NCBI GenBank assembly: GCA_046594225.1
Contig: JBKJPW010000134.1
Span: 1 to 25,456 of the forward strand
DNA: 25,456 nucleotides
From: UBA4416 sp046594225
GTDB taxonomy: Bacteria > Bacteroidota > Bacteroidia > B-17B0 > Aurantibacillaceae
Direction of reading: 5' to 3'
The position numbers and the translations under genes were made by a program. The notes below the pieces were generated by a model, which saw only the letters and a list, made by a program, of their open reading frames with translations, ran no database searches and was not told the DNA's origin. Positions 1 through 7,482 of the stretch are shown piece by piece (positions within the stretch are counted from its first letter, which is position 1; each line of letters begins with the position of its first letter).

Positions 1-94
1 CTTTGCTCCTAATTTTTAAATAAATAGTTTTTATTTGATTTACATATTCCATTAAAACAAACAAAAACTATTTATTTAAAAATTAGGAGCAAAG
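1..94. repeat. Near-terminal inverted repeat (fold-back)
   Basis: Bases 1-32 are the exact reverse complement of 63-94, and after one mismatch (33/62) four more bases pair (34-37 with 58-61). About 20-30 bases lie between the arms. The right arm falls inside what reads as coding sequence of the downstream kinase (in-frame KTIYLKIRSK), so it has no reason of its own to be palindromic. The left arm carries an in-frame TAG at 25-27. The simplest reading is a snap-back chimera at a contig end. A real inverted duplication is possible. Both interpretations are inference; the symmetry itself is seen directly. Confidence 0.9.
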
Positions 95-141
95 TAAGTA
101 TTCAATTACCTATTAAAATTGGCGTAGAGAGAAATATTTTA

Positions 142-1740
142 ATGCAAATAAAAAACAAGAGTATTTTGTTTGGCTTATATTTTGGAGTAATGCTCGTAAT
201 GATTCTTTATAATTTTTTTATTTTTCTTTCAATAAAGGACAAAAGCTATCTGTATTATGTAATCTATATTGTATGTGTTTTTTTAACACAAGCATCCTTT
301 CAAGGTTATACATTTCAATTTCTTTGGCCAAATTACCCTTTTATTACTCACTATGGATTCTTTATTGTTTCCTGTTTGTCTGGTATTACAGGGATTATGT
401 TCATGAAATTATTTTTACAAATTAAATTATATCATGTTTCTATAAATAGGATTTCATATTTTTTATATGCTTGTTATTTCTTATCGGTTTGTTTTTTGGT
501 TTTACAAAACTTCAAAACAAGTTGGAAAATCCTTGAAATATCAGCGATGCTTGTTTCGATTTATATGCTTATTACCCCAATTATTATATTAAGAAAAGGG
601 TATAAGCCAGCGAAATTTTTTTTAATTGCTTGGTCTGTGTTTTTAATTGGAATTTTTATTTACGTTTTAAAAGATTTGGAATTATTACCATTTAATAATT
701 TCACACGCTATACGATGCCTATTGGTTCGGCTATAGAAACTGTATTACTATCTTTTGCCTTAGCTAATCGTATAAACATATTGAAAAAAGAAAAGGAACA
801 GTCACAGGCTACTGCCGTTGAAGCTTTGCAACAAAATGAAAAATTAATTACCGAACAAAATATAATGTTAGAGAAAAAGGTAGGAGAACGTACAACGGAA
901 TTAAATAAAACACTTTCTCATCTTAAAGGAACTCAGGCTCAATTGGTAAATGCAGAAAAGATGGCTTCTTTAGGGCAGTTAACTGCTGGCATTGCCCATG
1001 AAATAAATAATCCTATTAATTTTGTTAGCGCTAACGTAAAGCCCTTAAAAATGGACATTGAAGATGTGTTAGCACTAGTGCAAAAATATGAATCAATTGA
1101 TGTTAATGAAATTTCTAAAGATAAACTCAAAGAAATAGATGAGTATAAGAAGAAAATCGATTTCGAGTATCTGAAAAAAGAAATGGAATCTTTATTGTCT
1201 GGTATTGAGGATGGAGCAAAAAGAACAGCTGAAATTGTTTCAGGCTTAAGAAACTTTTCTAGATTAGATGAAAGTGATATTAAAGAAGTAAATATTAATG
1301 ATGGAATTCAGTCAACTTTGTTATTATTAAAAAGCGCTGTACCCTCAAATACGGAAATTATCACAGAATTTGGTAAAATCCCAATGATAGAATGTTTACC
1401 AGGTAAATTAAATCAAGTTTTTATGAATTTGTTTAGCAATGCTTTACAAGCTATTGGCATGAAACAATCGCAAGAAACAAATAAACTGCTTATTAAATCT
1501 TACCATTCAGATGAACAGGTATTTGTATCTATTGAAGATACGGGTATTGGAATGACCCCTGAAGTGAAAGCGAGAATATTTGAACCATTTTTTACCACTA
1601 AAAACATTGGTGAAGGTACAGGTTTAGGGATGTCAATCGTTTTTAAAATAATAGAAAGCCATGGCGCTAAAATTGAAGTAGAGTCTGAATTTGGGATTGG
1701 TACAAAAATTCTGTTAATTTTGAATAAAAAAATTAAATGA
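142..1740 (+). CDS. 7TMR-DISM-type sensor histidine kinase (5' truncated)
   Basis: Membrane histidine kinase that should autophosphorylate on His and pass phosphate to a receiver. Residues 1-210 hold about seven hydrophobic helices with the 7TMR-DISM signature (GLYFGVMLVMILYN, KSYLYYVIY). A coiled coil covers about 212-275. The H-box GIAHEINNPINF puts the phospho-acceptor at His286, and the N, G1 (DTGIGM) and G2 (GEGTGLGMSIVFKI) boxes of the ATPase domain follow. The frame stays open upstream of this ATG to base 28 and reads FDLHIPLKQ then KTIYLKIRSK and LPIKIG, which resembles the end of the extracellular DISMED2 domain normally preceding the 7TM part. The true gene therefore probably starts further left, and the annotated ATG is internal. 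The next gene follows after 13 bases. Kinase call firm; start uncertain. Confidence 0.93.
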   Translation: MQIKNKSILFGLYFGVMLVMILYNFFIFLSIKDKSYLYYVIYIVCVFLTQASFQGYTFQFLWPNYPFITHYGFFIVSCLSGITGIMFMKLFLQIKLYHVSINRISYFLYACYFLSVCFLVLQNFKTSWKILEISAMLVSIYMLITPIIILRKGYKPAKFFLIAWSVFLIGIFIYVLKDLELLPFNNFTRYTMPIGSAIETVLLSFALANRINILKKEKEQSQATAVEALQQNEKLITEQNIMLEKKVGERTTELNKTLSHLKGTQAQLVNAEKMASLGQLTAGIAHEINNPINFVSANVKPLKMDIEDVLALVQKYESIDVNEISKDKLKEIDEYKKKIDFEYLKKEMESLLSGIEDGAKRTAEIVSGLRNFSRLDESDIKEVNINDGIQSTLLLLKSAVPSNTEIITEFGKIPMIECLPGKLNQVFMNLFSNALQAIGMKQSQETNKLLIKSYHSDEQVFVSIEDTGIGMTPEVKARIFEPFFTTKNIGEGTGLGMSIVFKIIESHGAKIEVESEFGIGTKILLILNKKIK

Positions 1741-1753
1741 TTCAACCTATATA

Positions 1754-2845
1754 ATGTTAGAAAAAATAAAAGTTTTATATGTAGACGACGAAGAGCAAAA
1801 TCTCGTTTCCTTTCGTGCTAATTTCCGAAAAGAGTACGATGTTTATACAGCCATCAGTGCTGACGAAGCTCTGAACTTATTACAAGAAACACATATTCCC
1901 ATCATTATTACAGATCAAAGAATGCCGGATACAACAGGCGTTGAATTTTTGGAAAAAACACTGAATTTGTATCCTGATTGCATTCGTTTATTAATTACAG
2001 GATACGCAGATATAGATAATGTTATTGAAGCTATTAATCGTGGACAAGTAAGTAAGTATATTCAAAAACCATGGGACTGGGATAAATTATCAATTGCCAT
2101 AGATAATTGTGTTACATTACATACTTCTCGTTTAGAATTAAAATTAAAAAATGTAGAATTACAAAAAGCAAACGACGAACTTAATAAATTTGTATATAGT
2201 ATATCACATGATTTACGCTCTCCTTTAACGTCTATTATGGGTGTTATTAACTTAACAAAGTTGATGCCTGAACTTAGAGTTGCTGATTCTTATTTTGAAA
2301 TGATTGAAGGAAGAGTTTTAAAGTTAGATGGGTTTATTAAAAAAATATTGGTTTATTACAAAAATTCAAGATTAGAGGATGCGAGCGATAACATTCGGTA
2401 TGAATCACTTATTTTGTCTATTTGGGATAATTTTAAAAATGATAATATTAAAATTAATTTCGAGTTAGTGGATAGTCAGAAGTCTGTTTTTGTTGGCGAT
2501 CAGTTTAGAATAGAAATTATTCTTGATAATTTGATATCTAACGCTGTTAAATATCAAAACCCTTCTAACCAAAAACAGAATATAAAAATAACAATAGATG
2601 TAAATGAAGTGGAAGCGAATATTGCAGTCACTGATAATGGCATCGGTATTAGTGATGAATATATTGACAATATTTTTAAAATGTTTTTTAGAGCAGAGGA
2701 ATCGATGAATACAGACGGCACTGGAATAGGGTTGTATATTGTAAAAGAAGCTATTGAAAAAATGGGGGGTAAGATAAGTGTATCATCTACCATTATGGCT
2801 GGATCATCTTTTAAAATTAGTATACCTAATAAATTAATATCATGA
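1754..2845 (+). CDS. Receiver-histidine kinase hybrid (REC-HisKA-HATPase)
   Basis: Cytoplasmic two-component protein of 363 residues with no membrane segment. Residues 4-120 form a receiver: acidic pair Asp11/Asp12, phospho-acceptor Asp54 in ITDQRMP, switch Thr82 (ITGYAD), conserved Lys105 (QKPWDW). A short coiled coil leads to a HisKA domain with His152 in SISHDLRSPLTS, then an ATPase domain with an N-box (ILDNLISNAVKYQNPS), DNGIGI and GTGIGLYIV. The receiver-first order lets it take phosphate from the kinase just upstream and fire its own kinase in response. It overlaps the next gene by ATGA, which indicates translational coupling. No DNA-binding or other output domain is present. Family call certain; its place in a relay is inferred from gene order. 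Confidence 0.95.
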   Translation: MLEKIKVLYVDDEEQNLVSFRANFRKEYDVYTAISADEALNLLQETHIPIIITDQRMPDTTGVEFLEKTLNLYPDCIRLLITGYADIDNVIEAINRGQVSKYIQKPWDWDKLSIAIDNCVTLHTSRLELKLKNVELQKANDELNKFVYSISHDLRSPLTSIMGVINLTKLMPELRVADSYFEMIEGRVLKLDGFIKKILVYYKNSRLEDASDNIRYESLILSIWDNFKNDNIKINFELVDSQKSVFVGDQFRIEIILDNLISNAVKYQNPSNQKQNIKITIDVNEVEANIAVTDNGIGISDEYIDNIFKMFFRAEESMNTDGTGIGLYIVKEAIEKMGGKISVSSTIMAGSSFKISIPNKLIS

Positions 2846-3243
2846 GTAAAAAAATTTCGATCATGTTGATAGATGATAATAGAATAGATCTATTTATTCA
2901 CACTGAATTTATTAAACAAATGGGTATCGCTTCAGATATTTTAGAATATGCTTTTGCAAATGAAGCTTTGATGTTTTTACAGAGTAATTCATCAGAAAAA
3001 TGGCCTCAATTAATTTTATTAGATATTCACATGCCAATTATGAATGGCTTTGATTTTTTAGAAAAATATGCAGAGTTGCCAGCACCTCATAGAGAGAATT
3101 GTAAAATAATCATTGTATCATCTTCATTAGATACGGGAGATAAGATAAAATCTAAAGAGAATAACTATGTTTTAGAACTGATTGAAAAGCCTATGAATAC
3201 TGAAAAGTTGAAGAAAATACTGATTGAAAATCAAATCATTTAA
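2842..3243 (+). CDS. Single-domain response regulator (CheY-like)
   Basis: Stand-alone receiver of 133 residues with no output domain. Acidic pair Asp11/Asp12 (LIDDN), predicted phospho-acceptor Asp61 in LLDIHMPIMNGF, switch Ser93/94 (IIIVSSS), and Lys116 in LIEKPMN. Its start lies inside the stop of the hybrid kinase (ATGA), so the two are almost certainly co-expressed. It is probably the terminal or intermediate phosphate carrier of the kinase pair upstream and would act by protein-protein contact. This type (rcp/CheY-like, common in Bacteroidota and cyanobacteria) is often paired with a hybrid kinase. The target cannot be read from the sequence. Confidence 0.93.
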   Translation: MSKKISIMLIDDNRIDLFIHTEFIKQMGIASDILEYAFANEALMFLQSNSSEKWPQLILLDIHMPIMNGFDFLEKYAELPAPHRENCKIIIVSSSLDTGDKIKSKENNYVLELIEKPMNTEKLKKILIENQII

Positions 3244-3255
3244 TATAGAAAACTA

Positions 3256-4791
3256 TTATAAAATTCCTTTAGGTACAATTTTCATAAGTTTTGCTTTAAT
3301 ATTTTTCTTTATTGTTGATTTTGAATCGGGATTAAATGTAAGGGTTGTTTCCCATGCATTTTCTGGTTTTAATTCCACTAACATTTCTTGCTGTACTTCT
3401 TGTGTTATTTTTTTGGAATGAATAATCGTAACACACTCTGTGTTTAAATTAGCACTTCGTGGGTCTAAATTAAAAGTTCCTATTACTGTAATTTTCCCAT
3501 CAATTACCATCGACTTCGCATGCAGGCCAAATACAGGTGTATGGTTCATTTTCTTTTGTAAAGCGCCAGTCATTATTTTAAAACGAATAGCAGCATCAGG
3601 TTTAAATTCATAAATCCTCACACCTGTTTCCAATAACTCTTTTCTGTCTCTTTGGTAGCCACTAAATGCCTGAAGATTATCAGTAGAGGCAAGACTATTT
3701 GTTAAGATTTTTATTGTAACTCCTCGTTTAACGGCATCTTTAAATAATTGTTTACCAATATCAGTTGTAATTAAATAGGGCGACTGAATAATAATAGAGT
3801 CTTTGGCTTGTTTTACCAATTTAATGAGTGCATCTGTTGTCATTCCACCACCAGCTAGTCCTTTCGAGCCATCATTTTTTCCAGGTATATCAGAAATAAA
3901 TTCAACACTATCTACCCATTGTAGTTTTCCAGATGCTTGAATCCTATCAAAAGTTGCGGGAATATTTTTTATTTTATCTCTCACTTGTGGCCAAAAATTA
4001 TTAGAGTCGCATGCGTACTGATGCAAATTATCAAAACGGTTTGCTTGCCTATAATTATATTGAGTAGTGTCAATTAAGGTTTTTACTTCAAAAACAAAAC
4101 TGCTATTCCAGAATATATCAAACGATTTTTGTATTTGTTTTGTAACACCGCCAATTAATAACACGTCTCTATCTCTGAAATTATATTCATGATCGTAGTC
4201 AAAATATTCATCTGCAATATTTCTTCCACCGGTTATTACTACTTTGCCATCAACAGTAAATGTTTTATTATGCATTCGCTGATTGGCATCTCTAAAATTT
4301 GTACTTAAATTAACAATCTTGTCACTTATTTTTTTTCCAACATTAATTCCAGGATTATAAATTTTGATAGAGATGTTTTCGTGCGAATCTAGCGTTAACA
4401 ACTTTTGTTCATCCGCTTCCACCATAATGTCATCTATTAAAATCCTTACTTTTACACCACGGTCGGCGGCTCTTACTAAATAATCAGCTGCTATTAATCC
4501 TACATTATCCGCCGTGAAAATAAAATATTGTATATCAATACTATGTTCGGCATATTCGCTTAACCAAGCTCTTGCCACCATAGAGCCATCTCCATCTTCT
4601 AAAACGTAAACACCTGTTTGATGAGTCATTAAGTCAGATAGGGAATCCAGCTTATGACTGAGACTTATACTGGTGTCTTTATGAATAGATGAACAGAAAT
4701 CTATATGTTCGGAGGTATCTTGTTTTTCATCCTCATACACACAAGCAGTGAGAATGAGAGAGAATATAACAAATAGAGGGACTTTATACAT
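3256..4791 (-). CDS. Phospholipase D-family lipoprotein, ClsC/YmdC-like
   Basis: 511 residues. The N-terminus is a lipoprotein signal (FSLILTAC, lipid-anchored Cys17). Two HxKxxxxD catalytic motifs are intact: His174/Lys176/Asp181 (HNKTFTVD) followed by GGRNIADEYFD, and His424/Lys426/Asp431 (HAKSMVID) followed by GTFNLDPRSANLNTE. The second block resembles ClsC/YmdC-type cardiolipin synthases, which join phosphatidyl groups, but other PLD-family hydrolases share the motifs. As a lipoprotein it should face the periplasm or outer membrane rather than the cytoplasm, as far as the signal tells. It converges on the response regulator with 12 bases between stops, and is divergent from the repeat-protein gene at 4936. 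Family call firm; substrate unknown. Confidence 0.88.
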   Translation of the reverse strand: MYKVPLFVIFSLILTACVYEDEKQDTSEHIDFCSSIHKDTSISLSHKLDSLSDLMTHQTGVYVLEDGDGSMVARAWLSEYAEHSIDIQYFIFTADNVGLIAADYLVRAADRGVKVRILIDDIMVEADEQKLLTLDSHENISIKIYNPGINVGKKISDKIVNLSTNFRDANQRMHNKTFTVDGKVVITGGRNIADEYFDYDHEYNFRDRDVLLIGGVTKQIQKSFDIFWNSSFVFEVKTLIDTTQYNYRQANRFDNLHQYACDSNNFWPQVRDKIKNIPATFDRIQASGKLQWVDSVEFISDIPGKNDGSKGLAGGGMTTDALIKLVKQAKDSIIIQSPYLITTDIGKQLFKDAVKRGVTIKILTNSLASTDNLQAFSGYQRDRKELLETGVRIYEFKPDAAIRFKIMTGALQKKMNHTPVFGLHAKSMVIDGKITVIGTFNLDPRSANLNTECVTIIHSKKITQEVQQEMLVELKPENAWETTLTFNPDSKSTIKKNIKAKLMKIVPKGIL

Positions 4792-4935
4792 ATTTAAAAG
4801 ACGCTTTTAGTATGCTTTAAAACTAATAAAATCTTTGTAATCTATTGAAAAAGAAGTTCTAAGCGTTTTTTTAACAATAGTTGAATTTGAACATATTTTA
4901 GTTAATTTTAAACAAAAGTGACATTAATATTAAAA

Positions 4936-7467
4936 ATGAAAAAACAATTTTTTGCAATACTATTTGGAGTTCTTTTCTCTGCTATTTCATATGGACAAAC
5001 AACTCCGCCAGATTGGTCATTAAAATTAAGCAGTAACGTTGAAAAAGATGGTAAAGGCTTAGGAGGAGCTACTATTACTTTATACAAAGGATCAACTGTT
5101 GTGAATCAAGTACAAAGCGGCGGTTCTGGAGATTTTGAAATAAATATACCACCCAATGGCGATTATATATTAGCAATTTCTTATGCTGGTTGTAATACTA
5201 AAAAGTTTGCAGTATCAACTATGGGTGTTACCCCCGAAATAACAAAAGGTAAATTTAAAGACGAAGTTAAAATTAGTGGAGGTGTCACTATGTCTAAACC
5301 TCTGCCTGGAATAAATTATTCATTATTGAATCAACCTTTATTACGTATTATGTACATGCCGAGTAAAAAGATTTTTTCGGATGATGTCAATTATACTAGT
5401 CAGATGGTTTCTTCATTTGGTGCAATCAGACAAGAAGAACAAGATTTATTGGCCAGATATGCAGCTTCACTTAAAAACGGAGATGCAGCATTTGGAAAAA
5501 AAGATTGTGAGACAGCTAAAAATAATTATGCAACAGCAAGCAGTTTATTGCCAGATGAAGTTATTCCAAAAGAAAAGTTAGCAGCAGCCGAAAAGTGTGT
5601 AAAAGATAAACTGGAACAAAGCGATAAAGCCGCTCAAGAAAAAGCAGCGGCAGAAAAATTAGCACAAGAGAAAGCAGCAGCAGACAAAGCAGCAGCGGAT
5701 AAATTAGCACAAGATAAAGCCGCAGCAGAAAAACTAGCGCAAGAAAAGGCAGCAGCAGATAAGTTAGCACAAGAGAAAGCAGCATCAGATAAGTTGGCTC
5801 AAGAAAAAGCAGCAGCAGAAAAATTAGCACAAGAGAAAGCAGCAGCAGAAAAATTAGCACAAGAGAAAGCAGCGGCGGAAAAATTAGCCCAAGAAAAAGC
5901 AGCCGCAGAAAAATTAGCACAGGACAAAGCCGCAGCAGAAAAACTAGCGCAAGAAAAGGCAGCAGCAGATAAGTTAGCACAAGAGAAAGCAGCATCAGAT
6001 AAGTTGACTCAAGAGAAAGCCGCAGCAGAAAAACTAGCACAAGAGAAAGCCGCAGCGGATAAATTAGCCCAAGAAAAAGCAGTAGCAGACAAAGCAGTAG
6101 CAGATAAATTAGCCCAAGAGAAAGCAGCAGCAGAAAAACTAGCACAAGAAAAGGCTGCAGCGGATAAATTAGCCCAAGAAAAAGCAGTAGCAGACAAAGC
6201 AGCAGCAGAAAAACTAGCGCAAGAAAAGGCAGCGGCAGACAAATTAGCCCAAGAAAAAGCAGCAGCAGATAAGTTGGCTCAAGACAAAGCAGCAGCAGAT
6301 AAGTTGGCTCAAGACAAAGCAGCAGCAGATAAGTTAGCACAAGACAAAGCCGCAGCAGATAAGTTGGCTCAAGAGAAAGCAGCAGCGGATAAATTAGCTC
6401 AAGACAAAGCCGCAGCAGATAAGTTGGCTCAAGAGAAAGCAGCAGCGGATAAATTAGCTCAAGAAAAAGCAGCAGCGGATAAGGCCGCCGCAGATAAATT
6501 AGCTCAAGAAAAATTAGCAGCAGACAAAGCCGCAGCAGATAAGTTAGCTCAAGAAAAAGCAGCATCAGATAAGTTAGCAGCAGACAAAGCCGCAGCAGAT
6601 AAGTTAGCACAAGACAAAGCAGCAGCGGATAAGGTCGCAGCAGATAAGGCCGCAGCAGATAAATTAGCTCAAGAAAAATTAGCACAAGACAAAACCGCAG
6701 CAGATAAGTTGGCTCAAGAGAAAGCAGCAGCGGATAAATTAGCTCAAGACAAAGCCGCAGCAGACAAAGCAGCAGCGGATAAGTTAGCCCAAGACAAAGC
6801 AGCAGCAGACAAATTAGCCCAAGAGAAAGCAGCAGCAGATAAGTTAGCACAGGACAAAGCCTCAGCAGATAAGTTGGCTCAAGAGAAAGCAACAGCAGAT
6901 AAGTTAGCACAGGACAAAGCAGTGGCAGAAAAAGCAGCATCAGATCAAAAGGCTAAAGAAAAAGCCGAAGCGGAGTTAACGCTTAAAAATAAACAGGCTA
7001 CTGCAGCTAAAGCAGAGGCTGATAAAGCTGCGGTGGCTAAAGCTAGAGCAGAAGAGGAGTTAGCTTTTAAAAATAAATTAGCAGAAAAAGCTGCTAAAGA
7101 AAAACAAATAGCAGAAAAAGCAGCACAGGAGAAGGCAGTTGCTGAAAAAACAGCAGCTGATAAACCAGTTGTCGAAAAAGTAACGATGACTAAACCAAAA
7201 GAACAAACTGGAATCATTGCGCCTATTAATACAGGGGCAGAAGCTAGTGATGGACAAATTGGTTCAAAAGAAGCAAAACATGCTGTCTTGCAGTCGATAG
7301 GTGGAGAAAATAAGTACAGAGAAAATATTAAACGTGGCGATGAATTATTTAAAATGAAACGCTATACTGAGGCAAAACCTGTTTATGAGGAGGCATTAAA
7401 GATAAAAGCCAGTGACCCATACGCTACTAATAAATTGGCTGAAATTGAAAAATTGATTAAAAAATAA
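4936..7467 (+). CDS. Secreted long-helix repeat protein with TPR-like ends (paralog A)
   Basis: 843 residues from the ATG at 4936; an in-frame GTG at 4918 would only add six residues before the signal peptide. The signal peptide MKKQFFAILFGVLFSAISYG ends before Gln21. Residues ~40-95 look like a carboxypeptidase-regulatory/Cna-B-type beta-sandwich (GATITLYKG, GDFEINIPPNGDYIL). Residues ~175-220 look like a TPR hairpin. Residues ~225-670 are Lys/Ala/Glu/Asp repeats with about 38 KLAQ units, mostly ten residues long, with DKAAA inserts. The C-terminal ~50 residues are again TPR-like (RGDELFKMKRYTEAKPVYEE). The repeats should form a long charged helix. The next gene is a paralog 15 bases downstream. 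I do not recognise a named family; a structural stalk or envelope role is inference. Confidence 0.85.
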   Translation: MKKQFFAILFGVLFSAISYGQTTPPDWSLKLSSNVEKDGKGLGGATITLYKGSTVVNQVQSGGSGDFEINIPPNGDYILAISYAGCNTKKFAVSTMGVTPEITKGKFKDEVKISGGVTMSKPLPGINYSLLNQPLLRIMYMPSKKIFSDDVNYTSQMVSSFGAIRQEEQDLLARYAASLKNGDAAFGKKDCETAKNNYATASSLLPDEVIPKEKLAAAEKCVKDKLEQSDKAAQEKAAAEKLAQEKAAADKAAADKLAQDKAAAEKLAQEKAAADKLAQEKAASDKLAQEKAAAEKLAQEKAAAEKLAQEKAAAEKLAQEKAAAEKLAQDKAAAEKLAQEKAAADKLAQEKAASDKLTQEKAAAEKLAQEKAAADKLAQEKAVADKAVADKLAQEKAAAEKLAQEKAAADKLAQEKAVADKAAAEKLAQEKAAADKLAQEKAAADKLAQDKAAADKLAQDKAAADKLAQDKAAADKLAQEKAAADKLAQDKAAADKLAQEKAAADKLAQEKAAADKAAADKLAQEKLAADKAAADKLAQEKAASDKLAADKAAADKLAQDKAAADKVAADKAAADKLAQEKLAQDKTAADKLAQEKAAADKLAQDKAAADKAAADKLAQDKAAADKLAQEKAAADKLAQDKASADKLAQEKATADKLAQDKAVAEKAASDQKAKEKAEAELTLKNKQATAAKAEADKAAVAKARAEEELAFKNKLAEKAAKEKQIAEKAAQEKAVAEKTAADKPVVEKVTMTKPKEQTGIIAPINTGAEASDGQIGSKEAKHAVLQSIGGENKYRENIKRGDELFKMKRYTEAKPVYEEALKIKASDPYATNKLAEIEKLIKK
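5626..6940 (+). repeat. Degenerate 30-bp tandem array encoding KLAQ(E/D)KAAA(D/E)
   Basis: About 38 copies of a ten-codon unit, broken by extra five-codon DKAAA-type units so that all steps are multiples of 15 bases and the frame is kept. Variation is largely synonymous (GCA/GCC/GCG, TTA/CTA/TTG). Higher-order duplications are visible: the 81 bases at 5716-5796 recur exactly at 5926-6006, a 210-base (seven-unit) step, and 6361-6420 recurs nearly unchanged at 6421-6480. This points to expansion by slippage or unequal recombination, with selection at protein level. The array is richer in G+C than its surroundings because of its alanine codons. Confidence 0.93.
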
Positions 7468-7482
7468 TCTCAGAAAATTTTC

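Noticed and set aside
3224..3421. Small plus-strand open frame at the end of the response regulator
   Set aside because: It overlaps the antisense of the PLD gene and has no recognisable product.
4918..4935. GTG start giving six extra residues for the long repeat protein
   Set aside because: The ATG at 4936 gives a standard signal peptide; the extension adds nothing to it.
5561..6940. 459-codon open frame on the minus strand across the KLAQ array
   Set aside because: It is the antisense of a repeat lacking TTA/CTA/TCA-type stops in that frame; the product is only Leu-rich repetition, and the plus-strand gene has a signal peptide and conserved ends.
5626..6940. Possible CRISPR array from regular 30-bp spacing
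   Set aside because: No unique spacers: units are contiguous, in frame, synonymous variants coding a protein helix.
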